The notes: generated by a model from the letters alone, not told the origin. Positions 35,230 to 46,099 are shown, numbered from the stretch's first letter. The stretch: 51,090 nt of DNA from an uncultured Rhodospirillales bacterium (GCA_902825855.1 CADECW010000043.1:1-51090); one strand, 5' to 3'. Numbers and translations are program-made.

Positions 35230-35433
35230 ATGCCCAAGATGAAGACCAAGAGCGGGGCCAAGAAGCGTTTTCGCTTCACGGCATCCGGCAAAGTGAAGCA
35301 TGGCGTCGTCGGCAAGCGCCACGGCATGACCAAGCGGGGCAACCGCTTCCTGCGCCAGCAGACCGGCATGACCCTGGTGTCCGAGCCCGATACACGCATC
35401 ATCAAGCGCAACTTTTTCCCGTACGAGAGGTAG
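35230..35433 (+). CDS. rpmI: 50S ribosomal protein L35
   Basis: A basic protein of 67 residues, [20 protein letters not shown], with the family motif [16 protein letters not shown] and the C-terminal FFPYER. It binds 23S rRNA in the large subunit. AAAAGGAAC precedes the ATG. rplT follows after 3 bp. infC is separated from this pair by three other genes here, unlike the common infC-rpmI-rplT operon. Confidence 0.98.
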   Translation: MPKMKTKSGAKKRFRFTASGKVKHGVVGKRHGMTKRGNRFLRQQTGMTLVSEPDTRIIKRNFFPYER

Positions 35434-35436
35434 GCC

Positions 35437-35793
35437 ATGGCACGCGTAAAGCGGGGCGTGGCTGCGCACGCTCGTCACAAGAAGGTCCTGAAGCTCGCCA
35501 AAGGCTATCGCGGCCGCGCCAAGCTGGCGTTCCGCGTCGGCATCGAGAAGGTCGAGAAGGGCCTGCAATACGCTTATCGCGACCGGCGCAACAAGAAGCG
35601 CACGTTCCGCGGTCTGTGGATCCAGCGCATCAACGCCGCAACCCGCGAGCATGGCATGACCTACTCGCAGTTCATGAACGGCATCCTGAAGGCCGGGATC
35701 GAGGTCGACCGCAAGGTCATGGCTGATCTCGCCGTGCGGGAGCCGGCGGCGTTCAAGGCCCTGGTCGAACAGGCCCAGGCCGCCCTCAAGTAA
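35437..35793 (+). CDS. rplT: 50S ribosomal protein L20
   Basis: A protein of 118 residues starting [23 protein letters not shown], the standard L20 N-terminal rRNA-binding extension, with the globular domain motifs [20 protein letters not shown] and [16 protein letters not shown] sequence. It is needed early in 50S assembly. The start codon lies 3 bp after the rpmI stop; GAGAGG serves as ribosome binding site within the rpmI end. A terminator follows 57 bp later. Confidence 0.98.
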   Translation: MARVKRGVAAHARHKKVLKLAKGYRGRAKLAFRVGIEKVEKGLQYAYRDRRNKKRTFRGLWIQRINAATREHGMTYSQFMNGILKAGIEVDRKVMADLAVREPAAFKALVEQAQAALK

Positions 35794-35800
35794 CGTCCGA

Positions 35801-35830
35801 GCGCCCGGCCCCAACAAGGTGGCGGGGCGC
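35801..35830 (+). promoter_or_regulatory. First hairpin after rplT
   Basis: GCGCCC (35801-35806) pairs with GGGCGC (35825-35830); the loop is 18 bases and contains further G/C pairs. It precedes the true terminator at 35851 and could be an antiterminator competitor, or simply assist termination. Confidence 0.35.
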
Positions 35831-35850
35831 ACGGATAGGGATCGCAAAGA

Positions 35851-35879
35851 GGGAGCCTGGACCGCAGGCTCCCTTTTTT
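35851..35879 (+). terminator. Intrinsic terminator (or attenuator) between rplT and pheS
   Basis: Perfect 9-bp stem GGGAGCCTG / CAGGCTCCC with a 5-nt loop and six Ts. Only 25 bases separate it from the pheS ATG, leaving no room for a promoter behind it. pheST must be read through it or be driven from inside it. No short phenylalanine-rich leader peptide is visible before it. Confidence 0.88.
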
Positions 35880-35904
35880 CGTGTCGGGATTCGGAGAACT
35901 CGAG

Positions 35905-37017
35905 ATGAGTGATCTTTCGACCATACGCAGCGAAGCGCTCGGCGCCGTCGAGCAGGCGGCCGATCTTGCCGCGCTCGACGCTGCGCGCGTGGCGGCCCTG
36001 GGAAAGAAGGGCAGCGTCACCGGTCTGATGAAGACCCTGGGCGGCATGTCGCCCGACCAGCGGCGCGCGTTCGGCGCCGAGGTCAACCAGGTCAAGGGGG
36101 AGATCGAGGCAGCGCTCGAAGCGCGCAAGAGTGCGCTCAGCGCCACGGCACTTGCCGCCAAGCTCAGCAACGAGAAGGTCGATGTCAGCCTGCCGGCGCG
36201 GCCAGAGTTCGCGACCTGGACCCAGGGCACGCTGCATCCGATCGGCCAGGTGATGGACGAGCTCGCCGCCATCTTCGGCGAGATGGGTTTCAGCTGGGCG
36301 GACGGTCCCGACATCGAGGACGACTGGCACAACTTCACGGCGCTCAACATCCCGCCCGACCATCCGGCGCGGCAGATGCAGGACACCTTCTATTTGCCCC
36401 AGCGCGCCGACGGCACACCGATGGTGCTGCGCACCCACACCTCGCCGGTGCAGGCGCGCACGATGCTCGACAAGGGCATCCAGAAGATGCTGGCCGACGG
36501 CGGCTCGCTGCGCATCATCGTGCCCGGCCGTACCTTCCGCATCGACAACGATGCCACCCACACGCCGATGTTCCATCAGGTCGAAGGCCTGGTGATCGAC
36601 CGCACGACCCACATGGGCCACCTCAAAGGATGCCTGGTCGATTTCTGCCGCGCCTTCTTCGAGGTCGACGACCTGCCGCTGCGCTTCCGCCCCTCCTACT
36701 TCCCCTTCACCGAACCGTCGGCCGAGGTCGATATCGGCTGCTCGTGGAAGGACGGCGAGCTCAAGATCGGCGCCGGCGATTCGTGGCTGGAGATCCTGGG
36801 TTCGGGCATGGTGCATCCCAACGTGATCGCCAATTGCGGGCTCGATCCCGCCGTGTACCAGGGCTTCGCCTTCGGCATGGGCATCGATCGCATCGCCATG
36901 CTGAAATACGGCATCCCGGACCTGCGCAGCTTCTTCGACGCCGACCTGCGCTGGCTGCGCCACTACGGCTTCCAGGCGCTGGAATGGCCGTCGCTGACGG
37001 GAGGTCTGGGCCGATGA
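35905..37017 (+). CDS. pheS: Phenylalanyl-tRNA synthetase alpha subunit
   Basis: A protein of 370 residues. The N-terminal coiled coil (about 1-90) is followed by the class II catalytic core with [19 protein letters not shown], motif 2 region [19 protein letters not shown] and motif 3 [21 protein letters not shown] lies upstream of the ATG at 35905; an in-frame GTG at 35881 begins inside the terminator tail and is less likely. It forms the alpha2beta2 enzyme with PheT. The pheT start overlaps its stop (ATGA). Confidence 0.97.
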   Translation: MSDLSTIRSEALGAVEQAADLAALDAARVAALGKKGSVTGLMKTLGGMSPDQRRAFGAEVNQVKGEIEAALEARKSALSATALAAKLSNEKVDVSLPARPEFATWTQGTLHPIGQVMDELAAIFGEMGFSWADGPDIEDDWHNFTALNIPPDHPARQMQDTFYLPQRADGTPMVLRTHTSPVQARTMLDKGIQKMLADGGSLRIIVPGRTFRIDNDATHTPMFHQVEGLVIDRTTHMGHLKGCLVDFCRAFFEVDDLPLRFRPSYFPFTEPSAEVDIGCSWKDGELKIGAGDSWLEILGSGMVHPNVIANCGLDPAVYQGFAFGMGIDRIAMLKYGIPDLRSFFDADLRWLRHYGFQALEWPSLTGGLGR

Positions 37018-39416
37018 AGTTCACCCTCTCCTGGCTGAAGGAGCATCTCGACACGACGGCGTCGCTCGGCGAGATCCGCGACACGCTGACCATGCTCGGG
37101 CTCGAGGTCGAGGACATCACCAACCCCGCCGAGACGCTCAAGGGCTTCGTCGTCGGATACGTCGTCGAAGCGGTCCAGCATCCCAACGCCGACCGGCTAC
37201 GCGTCTGCAAGGTCGACACCGGTTCGGGCGTGGTCCAGGTCGTGTGCGGCGCTCCCAACGCGCGTACCGGCATGAAGGGCATCTTCGCGCCGTCCGGCAG
37301 CACCATCCCGGGTACCGGCCTGCTGCTCAAGGCGAGCAAGATCCGCGGCCAGGACAGCAACGGCATGCTGTGCTCCAGCCGCGAGCTCGAGCTGGGCGAC
37401 GACCATAGCGGCATCATCGACCTGCCGGCCGACGCCAGGACCGGCGCACCGGCGGCCGAGGCGCTCGGCCTCGACGATGCGGTAATCGAGATCAAGGTGA
37501 CACCCAACCGCGCCGATTGCCTCGGCGTGCACGGCATCGCCCGTGACCTCGCGGCAGCGGGGCTGGGCGCCCTGAAGTCGATGAAGGCCGACAAGGTGCC
37601 GGGCACCTATGCGAGCCCGGTCAAGTGGACACACGGCTATGAGCCCAAGCCGGACAGCCCCTGCCCCATCGTGGTCGGCCGGCATTTCCGCGGCATCAAG
37701 AACGGCCCCTCGCCGGACTGGCTGCAGCGTCGGTTGAAGGCGATCGGGTTGCGGCCGATCTCGGCGCTGGTCGACGTCACCAACCTCGTGACCTTCGACC
37801 TCAACCGGCCCCTCCACGTGTTCGACGCGAGGAAGCTCTCGGGTGACCTGGTCATGCGCCAGGCGCGCGAGGGCGAGCAGATGCTGGCGCTCGACGGCAA
37901 GACCTACACTCTCGATTCGTCGGTTGCCGTGATCGCCGATGCCAGGGGTATCCACGGCCTGGGCGGCATCATGGGCGGCGAGGACACGGGCGTCCGTGAC
38001 GACACGACCGAGGTGTTCCTCGAGGTGGCCTATTTCGATCCCATCCGCACGGCGGCATCGGGCCGCAAGCTCGGCGTGCTCTCCGATGCCCGCTATCGCT
38101 TCGAGCGCGGCATCGATCCGGAATCGGTCTGGTGGGGTGCCGAGGTGGCGGCGCGCCTGATCCTGCAGCTGTGCGGCGGCGAGGCGAGCGAGATCGTGTC
38201 GAGCGGCGTCATGCCGAACTGGCAGCGCAGCTTCACGCTGCGTTCCGACCGCGTGACGACGCTGACCGCGATCGACGTGCCGTCCGACAAGACTGCCGCG
38301 ATCCTGGCCAAGCTCGGCTTCGCCGTCGAAGGCAGCGGCCCATGGACGGCGGCCGTGCCGCCGTGGCGGCCCGATATCGTGGGCGAGGCCGACCTGGTCG
38401 AGGAAGTGACCCGCGTTTTCGGCTTCGACAACATCCCGACGACATCCCTGCCACGCCTGTCGGCCACGTCCAAGCCGGTGCGCAGCCCGCTGCAGCGGCG
38501 CGTGCCATTGGCGCGCCGCGCGCTCGCCGCCCGCGGCATGAACGAGGCGGTGACCTGGTCGTTCCTGGCGCGCGCCAAGGCCGAGCGGTTCGGCGCCAGG
38601 CAGCAGGCCGATCTGCATCTGCTGAACTCGATCGACGCCACGCTCGACACCATGCGGCCGTCGATCCTGCCCAACCTGATCGACGCTGCGCAGCGCAACG
38701 AGGCGCGCGGGCTGGTCGATCCTGCCTTGTTCGAAGTCGGCCCCGAATACAAGAACGCGACGCCGACAGGCCAGCGGACGGTCGCTGCCGGCCTGCGCAG
38801 CAACATGGCGGTGCCACGCAACTGGAACGAACCGGCGCGCAGCGTCGATGCCTTCGACGCCAAGGCCGACGCGCTCGCCGTGCTCGCCGCCATCGGCACG
38901 CCGATGGACAATCTGTCGGCCCAGCCGGGCGCGCCCGACTGGTACCATCCCGGCCGCTCGGGACTGATCAAGCTCGGCGACCGCGTGATGGCGCAGTTCG
39001 GCGAGCTGCATCCCGAGATCGCGGCCGGTGCGGATTTCAAGGGCCCGGTGGCCGCCTTCGAAGTCTTCCTCGACGCCCCGCCGCTGCCCAAGGCCAAGGC
39101 CAGCAAGGCGCGCCCCAAGCTCGTGCTGTCGGCCTTCCAGCCGCTGGAGCGCGACTTCGCCTTCATCGTCGATGCCGACGTCGAGGCCGAGAAGCTGGTG
39201 CGCGCCGCGAAAAGCGCCGACAAGGCGCTGGTGACGGGCGTGCGCGTGTTCGACCTCTATGCCGGCAAAGGTGTGCCCGGCGGCAAGAAATCGATCGCGC
39301 TCACGGTCACGCTGCAGCCGGTCGAGCGCACGCTCACCGATGCCGAGATCGAAGCCGCGAGCAACAAGATCGTGGCCCAGGTGGCGAAAGCCACTGGCGC
39401 AACGTTGCGTGGATAG
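37014..39416 (+). CDS. pheT: Phenylalanyl-tRNA synthetase beta subunit
   Basis: A protein of 800 residues starting [20 protein letters not shown]. It holds the tRNA-binding OB domain (about 40-150, with [16 protein letters not shown]), the B3/B4 editing domain ([15 protein letters not shown], then [16 protein letters not shown]), B5 ([20 protein letters not shown]) and the C-terminal anticodon-binding ferredoxin-like domain ([20 protein letters not shown]). The length matches the bacterial beta subunit. Translation is coupled to pheS with GGGAGG as an extra ribosome binding site. Confidence 0.97.
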   Translation: MKFTLSWLKEHLDTTASLGEIRDTLTMLGLEVEDITNPAETLKGFVVGYVVEAVQHPNADRLRVCKVDTGSGVVQVVCGAPNARTGMKGIFAPSGSTIPGTGLLLKASKIRGQDSNGMLCSSRELELGDDHSGIIDLPADARTGAPAAEALGLDDAVIEIKVTPNRADCLGVHGIARDLAAAGLGALKSMKADKVPGTYASPVKWTHGYEPKPDSPCPIVVGRHFRGIKNGPSPDWLQRRLKAIGLRPISALVDVTNLVTFDLNRPLHVFDARKLSGDLVMRQAREGEQMLALDGKTYTLDSSVAVIADARGIHGLGGIMGGEDTGVRDDTTEVFLEVAYFDPIRTAASGRKLGVLSDARYRFERGIDPESVWWGAEVAARLILQLCGGEASEIVSSGVMPNWQRSFTLRSDRVTTLTAIDVPSDKTAAILAKLGFAVEGSGPWTAAVPPWRPDIVGEADLVEEVTRVFGFDNIPTTSLPRLSATSKPVRSPLQRRVPLARRALAARGMNEAVTWSFLARAKAERFGARQQADLHLLNSIDATLDTMRPSILPNLIDAAQRNEARGLVDPALFEVGPEYKNATPTGQRTVAAGLRSNMAVPRNWNEPARSVDAFDAKADALAVLAAIGTPMDNLSAQPGAPDWYHPGRSGLIKLGDRVMAQFGELHPEIAAGADFKGPVAAFEVFLDAPPLPKAKASKARPKLVLSAFQPLERDFAFIVDADVEAEKLVRAAKSADKALVTGVRVFDLYAGKGVPGGKKSIALTVTLQPVERTLTDAEIEAASNKIVAQVAKATGATLRG

Positions 39417-39495
39417 AGTTCATTGCCTTCCGGACCGTGCGTTTGCCGCGCCCTCATGAGGCGCGCGAGGCGCGTGCGGTCCAATAGAGTATGAA

Positions 39496-41298
<1,803 letters not shown>

Positions 41299-41343
41299 TC
41301 GACGTCTCGACGACGGAAACGAGGCGGCTTGCGCCTCTACTAT

Positions 41344-41703
41344 TCAGGACAGCCCGCGATTGCGCCGGCGCCGGGGCGGCCGCGATCCGAGCAGGAGGCC
41401 GGTCTCGGGCCGACCGCCACCGCGGTTGCCGAGCCACAGGAAGAAGAGGCCGAGCACCAGGAAGGTCGGCAGCAAAGGCACCATCAGGACCGGCCGGACC
41501 AGCCAGAACCACAGCCCCGAGGAGACCCGGCGCTGCACAGCCGTCTGCGCATCGGCGAGCGAGCGGGTGTCGAGATGCGACCAAAGGTCCCCCAAGCCGA
41601 TCAGATGGAACGAGCCCTCGGTCCACCAGGCGAGCCCGTCATGCACCAATGCTGCGACGGCCATGGCCAACAGAAGCCAGCCGAGCGCGCGAAACACTAC
41701 CAT
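41344..41703 (-). CDS. Small membrane protein of unknown function
   Basis: A protein of 119 residues with two predicted membrane segments: ALGWLLLAMAVAALVHDGLAWW near the start and LVRPVLMVPLLPTFLVLGLFFLWL at about 68-92. Between them is a soluble stretch with LWSHLDTRSLADAQTAVQRRV. The tail is basic (RPPRRRRNRG), which places it in the cytoplasm by the positive-inside rule. Conserved proteins of this layout occur in alphaproteobacteria without a known function. It is convergent with lepA. Confidence 0.7.
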   Translation of the reverse strand: MVVFRALGWLLLAMAVAALVHDGLAWWTEGSFHLIGLGDLWSHLDTRSLADAQTAVQRRVSSGLWFWLVRPVLMVPLLPTFLVLGLFFLWLGNRGGGRPETGLLLGSRPPRRRRNRGLS

Positions 41704-41760
41704 CGATCCCCCAAATGGCGGCGCGCACCCTACAGAAGCCGCCCGCCCGGGGGAAGGCCG

Positions 41761-41788
41761 TTGCCCGGCCCGCGCTTCAGGCTATAAG
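41761..41788 (+). promoter_or_regulatory. Promoter of tRNA-Ser
   Basis: TTGCCC and TATAAG with 16 bp between them, 20 bp before the mature tRNA 5' end. The position suits a short tRNA leader. Confidence 0.5.
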
Positions 41789-41808
41789 AACGGCGAAACC
41801 GCTCCTGA

Positions 41809-41898
41809 GGACAGGTGGCCGAGTGGTTTAAGGCACACGCTTGGAAAGCGTGCGTGGTGTAACAGCCACCGCGGGTTCGAATCCCGCCCTGTCCGCCA
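41809..41898 (+). tRNA. tRNA-Ser (GGA anticodon)
   Basis: 90 bases including encoded CCA. Acceptor GGACAGG pairs with CCTGTCC; the anticodon arm CACGC-TTGGAAA-GCGTG gives anticodon GGA at 41843-41845; the long variable arm and T arm GCGGG-TTCGAAT-CCCGC follow. The class II form with a long variable loop is standard for serine. It reads UCC/UCU codons. The 3' end borders the decayed island, and tRNA-Ser genes are frequent integration targets. Confidence 0.97.
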
Positions 41899-42306
41899 TA
41901 TCCCGGCGCTAAATAATTGATTTTACTTTATAATTATCCTGCAGCCGAGGTACGGCCCCAAACTGGGCCCCAATAACGGCGCTGGATTGCAACACACTGA
42001 TTCAGAGGGCTACGGAGTCTATAGGAGGCTAACGCGCTTGAGTAGCAAGCTTGCGTTGCTCGCTCATTCGAGTTCTTTCTCTTCTTCCTTAGGGCTTATC
42101 TCCGGCTCTCGTGCTCGCACACCTCGCACACTTTCGGCACGGGATAGCCGGGTTTGCCAGGATGGATTTTCTGCCTCGACGTGTTTCAACGATGTGTGCG
42201 CACACATACGCACAAGATCGTAAACTCATCCCGACAATCCCGAGTATCCCGGCATTCCCGACAACGCATCGGCGCAGCGTTCGCACCAGCCTTCAGAGTA
42301 CCGAAA
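41899..42306. other. AT-richer island border without an identifiable gene
   Basis: The first 45 bases after the tRNA are clearly AT-rich (TAATTGATTTTACTTTATAA), unlike the core. It contains near-repeats of GGCCCCAA around 41955 and a 14-bp perfect palindrome TGTGTGCGCACACA at 42193-42206. Minus-strand frames here (for example 42286 to 42089) show no recognisable domain. Probably remnant integrase-end or island DNA. Confidence 0.4.
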
Positions 42307-42321
42307 TCAATAGACAAGCGG
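42307..42321 (+). repeat. Direct repeat, copy 1 (TCAATAGACAAGCGG)
   Basis: Fifteen bases identical to 42618-42632. Both copies correspond to the last codons (PLVY-stop) of zinc-ribbon gene copies. They bracket the TauD fragment. Confidence 0.8.
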
Positions 42322-42395
42322 TGAATTCAACTCGCAGCGTTACGCGTCACCGAACTGACCACCAACGGCTCCTCGAGCAGTGTGACAGCTATGTC
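42307..42395 (-). pseudogene. Degenerate 3' end of a second zinc-ribbon gene copy
   Basis: On the minus strand this reads LEEPLVVSSVTRNAAS then a stop, and after a frame change PLVY and stop. It aligns to the end of the intact gene at 42618-43181 (LERTLVGSRVVRNAPSWIPPLVY). The last 15 bases (TCAATAGACAAGCGG on the plus strand) are identical in both copies. It is therefore a decayed duplicate tail, located on the other side of the TauD fragment. Confidence 0.6.
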
Positions 42396-42418
42396 CGCTC
42401 GATGTGGATCAGCCAAAT

Positions 42419-42628
42419 TCAGGCTGGAGCGACGCCGCCCATCGTCGTGCGTTGTATCAAGCGACGCTGCGGCAGGTCATAGTCCTGGATCGCCCGGTGT
42501 TGCACCGTGCAGTTGTCCCACATCAGCACGTCGCCTGGCTGCCACTGGTGGCGGTAGATGAATTGAGGTTTGATGATGCGATCGGCGAGTGAGGCGAGCT
42601 GAGATCTCGCTCCAAGCTCAATAGACAA
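42419..42628 (-). pseudogene. C-terminal fragment of a TauD/TfdA-family dioxygenase
   Basis: About 65 residues align to the end of Fe(II)/2-oxoglutarate dioxygenases: RHQWQPGDVLMWDNCTVQHR carries the distal iron-binding His (QHRA) and the 2-oxoglutarate-binding Arg in RRLIQRTTMGG. The first two-thirds of the ~280-residue enzyme, with the HxD ligands, is missing, so it cannot be active. The frame begins at a TTG that overlaps the stop of the zinc-ribbon gene. The remnant lies between two copies of that gene's tail. Confidence 0.8.
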
Positions 42629-42632
42629 GCGG
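42618..42632 (+). repeat. Direct repeat, copy 2 (TCAATAGACAAGCGG)
   Basis: Identical to 42307-42321; here it is the natural 3' end of the intact zinc-ribbon ORF. Confidence 0.8.
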
Positions 42633-43181
42633 CGGAATCCACGATGGAGCGTTGCGCACCACTCTGCTCCCCACCAGTGTCCTCTCCAGCTGCTTTATCC
42701 GGGCACACAGACGGTCGTAGGTATTTTGCTTCATGCCTCGCGGACGAGGTGGGATTGCATCCTGCACGGGCCGCGAGCCTCCAAGCCGAGCACGAAGTCG
42801 ATTGGCTTGTAAATACGCTCGTGCCTTCTTGCTGCGACGCTGGCTCTCGTAGATGGGATTACCTAAACAGGCCCGGCAAAAATAGCTGCCAAATCCTCTG
42901 AAAAGCCGCGCTACGCGTCGTTGGCAAAACGGACAATGCAGCCAGGGCCTCGTCCCACCGAAATGGCAGCGTGTCCACGACACACGGATGTTCTGTTCGG
43001 TCAGCTGATTGCGCAGCTCAAGCACGATCCGATACCGGGAAAGCCGCATCCTCGCAATGCGCGGCCAGCGGAACGGTAGCTGCAGTGCAAGCCATTGGTC
43101 AGTCAGGAGCCCAGCGCGCTGAAGCTCACGGACATCGACCGCATCCTGACCGAGCCTTTCGATTGTCATCCTTTCGTGCAT
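42618..43181 (-). CDS. Zinc-ribbon protein of unknown function, island-borne
   Basis: A protein of 187 residues, basic and Arg-rich. It has a four-cysteine zinc-ribbon: CPFC (Cys83, Cys86) and CRAC (Cys102, Cys105), 15 residues apart, and a nearby RCHFGG. The pattern SWTRCHFGGTRPW, then the ribbon, then NPIYESQRRSKKARAY is one I associate with hypothetical proteins in mobile regions of rhizobial genomes; this is recollection, not a search. A nucleic-acid-binding role is plausible from charge and zinc ribbon. It overlaps the preceding small gene by 16 bases, so the two are likely coupled. Confidence 0.6.
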   Translation of the reverse strand: MHERMTIERLGQDAVDVRELQRAGLLTDQWLALQLPFRWPRIARMRLSRYRIVLELRNQLTEQNIRVSWTRCHFGGTRPWLHCPFCQRRVARLFRGFGSYFCRACLGNPIYESQRRSKKARAYLQANRLRARLGGSRPVQDAIPPRPRGMKQNTYDRLCARIKQLERTLVGSRVVRNAPSWIPPLVY

Positions 43182-43399
43182 CTCGCCGACGATCGCAGGG
43201 TGCGTTCGAGATGCGCATAGAGCGCGTCAGCGATCGCGTTCTCATCATCACGCGACTTCGGATCGAGCAGCCCACGTTGCACGAGCGCGTCCAGTTCGTC
43301 CTCATGCAACTCGACCCACAGACAGCGCAAACCGTTCCGCCGGCGCTCACGATGGCGGCGCATGCGTTCGAGGGCTAGGGTCGGATTTAAGGCGGACAT
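43166..43399 (-). CDS. Small conserved-type protein upstream of the zinc-ribbon gene
   Basis: A protein of 77 residues, MSALNPTLALERMRRHRERR onward. It is helical and highly charged, with LWVELHEDELDALVQRGLLD and ENAIADALYAHLERTL. No domain is recognised. The 16-base overlap with the zinc-ribbon gene suggests a two-gene unit, possibly a DNA-binding or regulatory pair. There is no signal peptide or membrane segment. Confidence 0.55.
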   Translation of the reverse strand: MSALNPTLALERMRRHRERRRNGLRCLWVELHEDELDALVQRGLLDPKSRDDENAIADALYAHLERTLRSSARCTKG

Positions 43400-43815
43400 C
43401 GGCGTTTACGGGGCACAGTGTGTATTTATAGCATGCCCCGCCGAGATGATGAAGCACAGTCTGTTGTCTCGACGCAAAACGTGCTCGATCATGCACTGCG
43501 CAGGCAAACGGCTGGCCCGACGTAGCTGCCAGTCCTCAGCTACGGCTCAGCCCGTTAGTGCAGGTTCGAATCCTGATCCCTCAGCCAGCCACCCGTGCGC
43601 ATTTTTCTCTGTGTTGAGACGGGTGGTTATTCGCCCCACATTTCCGACAGTTAGGTCGGCTCGAGGTAAATTCGAGCGGCTATTTTCGCGCGCAAAATAC
43701 CACTTTTGGGGCGGTTCCTGCGCTTTCTCTCCGGCCAACTTTTTCGCACTTACGCGAAAGTGACGCGGGCGCATCGTCGACGAGCGCAAGTTCCTCGTTG
43801 ATGAGGCTACTTCAC
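43400..43815. other. Non-coding stretch with a tRNA-like fragment
   Basis: Open frames here show no recognisable family. It contains the tRNA-like 3' piece at 43522-43587 and, after it, AT-richer sequence around 43600-43740. It is likely a junction of island fragments. Confidence 0.4.
43522..43587 (+). pseudogene. tRNA-like 3' fragment (anticodon-arm-like hairpin to CCA)
   Basis: It shows a 7-bp hairpin GTAGCTG / CAGCTAC with an 8-nt loop, a short variable-arm-like GGC-TCA-GCC, then a T arm CAGG-TTCGAAT-CCTG and an acceptor-like end TCCCTCAG followed by CCA. No matching 5' acceptor strand (TGAGGGA) or D arm is found upstream. It shares only the T-loop core GGTTCGAATCC with tRNA-Ser, so it is not an exact att duplicate. 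It is probably the end of another tRNA carried by recombination. Confidence 0.4.
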
Positions 43816-45375
43816 TCAGGCTGGCTGCTGAAAGAACCCGAAGTTGCGGCACTGCGCGGCCCAGTAGAGCGGAATATCTCTGCTCATCAGATCGGCAAGC
43901 GTAAGCTGAGCCGGTTGAGTACCGTCGACTATGGCACGGGTGATATCGGGAGAAAGATAGGCCAATCGTATCAGCGTGCTTACATAGGGTCGGGAACAGC
44001 CGTCCTCGTGGGCCAACTTGCTCAACGGCGTGCCCTTCTCCAGGCGCCCTCGCAGATCGCGCGCCCAGGCCAGGGCTTTCACGAGGGAGCGATCCACGCG
44101 AGCCGCAGGAACGGATGAGACCAGCCGATGTCCTCCACGACCTGCCTTCATCACCGTGGCAATACAGATCACACCCGTCTGCGCCGCTTCTGGCATTGCA
44201 TCCTGACCCGCTTTGGTGACGATGATCTCGACTCGGTCGGTATGGACTGTAACCTTCTCGATAAGGTGCCTCAGATGCTTGTGTTGACCGGTGGTTGGCA
44301 CTCCACCAATTGCACGATCGACGAGGGCTTCAATGGCATGCGCTGATACTCGCCGCACGGTTCCGGCGCTCTCCGGCCTCCCTTGCAGGAGCGCCTGACT
44401 GACATAGTAGCGATAGCGTTTACCATCCGCCTTTTGGACGTAAGAGGGACTCATGACGTTGCCGCGATCGTCGTACAGCACGCCGGACAAAGCACTTGGT
44501 TTTGAAGATCGGCTGCCGCGTACCTGACCTTGCCGATGGTCCGTCAACATCGCCTGGACCCTGTCCCAAAGGTCCAACGCTACAATTGGCGAGTGCTGGC
44601 CAGCATAAGTGGCACCGCGATGGGTGATGCGCCCGGCTTAGATCGGATTGCGCAGCAAATAGTACAGAGCACCGCGACTGTACCCGCCCCCTCCCCTCGT
44701 CTTCCCACTACTAGAAATCCAGACCTTGCTGACGATCCCCAGCCTTCTCGACTCCCTCGTCAGCGCCGCCACCGTTCCGAGCTCGGCATACCGCTGGAAC
44801 AGGAACCTGACTGTCTCCGCTTCCGACGCGTTGATCATGAGCTGTCGCTCCCTGACGTCATAGCCCAGTGGCAAGTTGCCGCCCATCCACATGCCTTTGC
44901 GCTTGGAAGCGGCGATCTTGTCTCGAATGCGCTCCCCCGTGACCTCTCGTTCGAACTGGGCGAACGACAACAGCACGTTCAAGGTCAACCGGCCCATCGA
45001 AGTCGTGGTGTTGAACTGCTGGGTGATCGATACGAATGAGGTGCCATGGCGATCGAGTGTTTCGACGATACGGGCGAAGTCAGCCAGAGATCGCGTCAAC
45101 CGGTCGATCTTGTAGACCACGATCACGTCGACCAGTCCCCGGCCAAGGTCGGCCAGCAGGCTTTGCAAGGCAGGCCGCTCCATTGTGTCGCCGGAGAAGC
45201 CGCCATCGTCGTAGGCCGTCTTCACCAGCTTCCAGCCTTCGTGGGCCTGGCTCCTTATGTATGCTTCGCAGGCCTGGCGCTGGGCGTCGAGCGAGTTGAA
45301 GCTTTGGTTGAGCCCCTCCTCCGAGGATTTGCGGGTGCTGCCATGCCATCCGCGCCGGACGGCTGACGACGCGGG
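43816..45375 (-). pseudogene. Large serine recombinase, interrupted by one in-frame stop
   Basis: The minus-strand frame reads from STRKSSEEGLNQSFNSLDAQ (catalytic serine motif RKS) through the resolvase domain (IVVYKIDRLTRSLADFARIV, FAQFEREVTGERIRDKIAA) to GALYYLLRNPI. It meets TAA at 44638-44640 and then continues in the same frame with AGRITHRGATYAGQHSPIV into the zinc-ribbon/coiled-coil recombinase C-terminus (LSGVLYDDRGNVMSPSYV, RYRYYVSQALLQGRP). Related proteins have Tyr at the stop position (NPIYAG), so a single base change explains it. No in-frame start codon follows the upstream TGA at 45376-45378, so the N-terminus is also damaged. It was probably the island's integrase. Confidence 0.88.
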
Positions 45376-45504
45376 TCAACCTTGCGCCCGCGTAGCCCGC
45401 TGCCTGAACGGTCAATATGCCGGCTCGGCCGCCTACTTGTGACGCGATCGACGGCGGCAGGGTGGCGCTGCGGATCTTCGATCTCATCCAAGCGATAGAC
45501 GTTC

Positions 45505-46099
45505 ATGATCAGCTGCGCCTACCGAATACTCCATCCACTAGCCTGCGGGACGCGATCATTAGTCTTTCCCCTAATGCTCGCGCTCCTGATCCTGGTCTTC
45601 CATGTCGTGGTCTCGCCGCTCAAGACGAAGGCGCGACTGGAGGCCGAGATCATTATGCAGAGACATCAGTTGAACGTGCTTCACCGACCATCCGACAGTA
45701 GACTGGATCGCCCGCCAACTCACGGATGCGTTCCCCTGGGATGAAGCGCCCGAGTTCATGATCCGGGACCGCGACGGGTGTTACGGCCAAGCAGTCACGA
45801 AGCGTCTTGCCGCCATGGGCATCCGTGATCACCCAACGGCTTGGCGATGCCCGTGGCAGAACGGGCACGCGGAGAGGTTGATCGGTTCGATCCGCCGGGA
45901 ATGCCTCGATCACATCGTCGTTTTTGGCGAGGCCCACCTGTGCCGCATCCTTGCGGCCTTCGGCGGCTACTACAACCAGCTCCGAATGCATCTGTCCTTA
46001 AGGAAGGATTCGCCAAGGCATCGGCCGATCCAACGGCTCGGCCAGCTCTCCGCTCAGCCCATTCTGGGCGGGCTTCATCATCAATATTGCCGGATCTAG
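45505..46099 (+). pseudogene. DDE integrase-core transposase with a large internal deletion
   Basis: The first part (MLALLILVFHVVVSPLKTKA, then RLEAEIIMQRHQLNVLHR) is the N-terminus of an integrase-core transposase. After about 45685 the sequence jumps, in another frame, to HPTVDWIARQLTDAFPWDEA, IRDRDGCYGQAVTKRLAAMG and SPWQNG-type sequence (here CPWQNGHAERLIGSIRRECL), then ILGGLHHQYCRI. Around 150 or more middle residues, with the first catalytic Asp region, are gone. It is not functional. The end is repeated by the next fragment. Confidence 0.8.

Noticed and set aside
35794..35904. PheM-type leader peptide attenuator before pheS
   Set aside because: No short ORF rich in phenylalanine codons lies before the terminator.
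37197..39011. 604-codon minus-strand frame opposite pheT, with similar frames opposite lepA and groEL
   Set aside because: High third-position GC in the sense genes removes stops on the other strand; compositions are typical shadows.
43559..43587. Exact attachment-site duplication of tRNA-Ser
   Set aside because: Shared sequence with tRNA-Ser is only the common T-loop core GGTTCGAATCC; the acceptor ends differ.
43547..43852. 101-codon minus-strand frame
   Set aside because: Runs through the tRNA-like fragment and AT-richer DNA, has no ribosome binding site and no recognisable domain.
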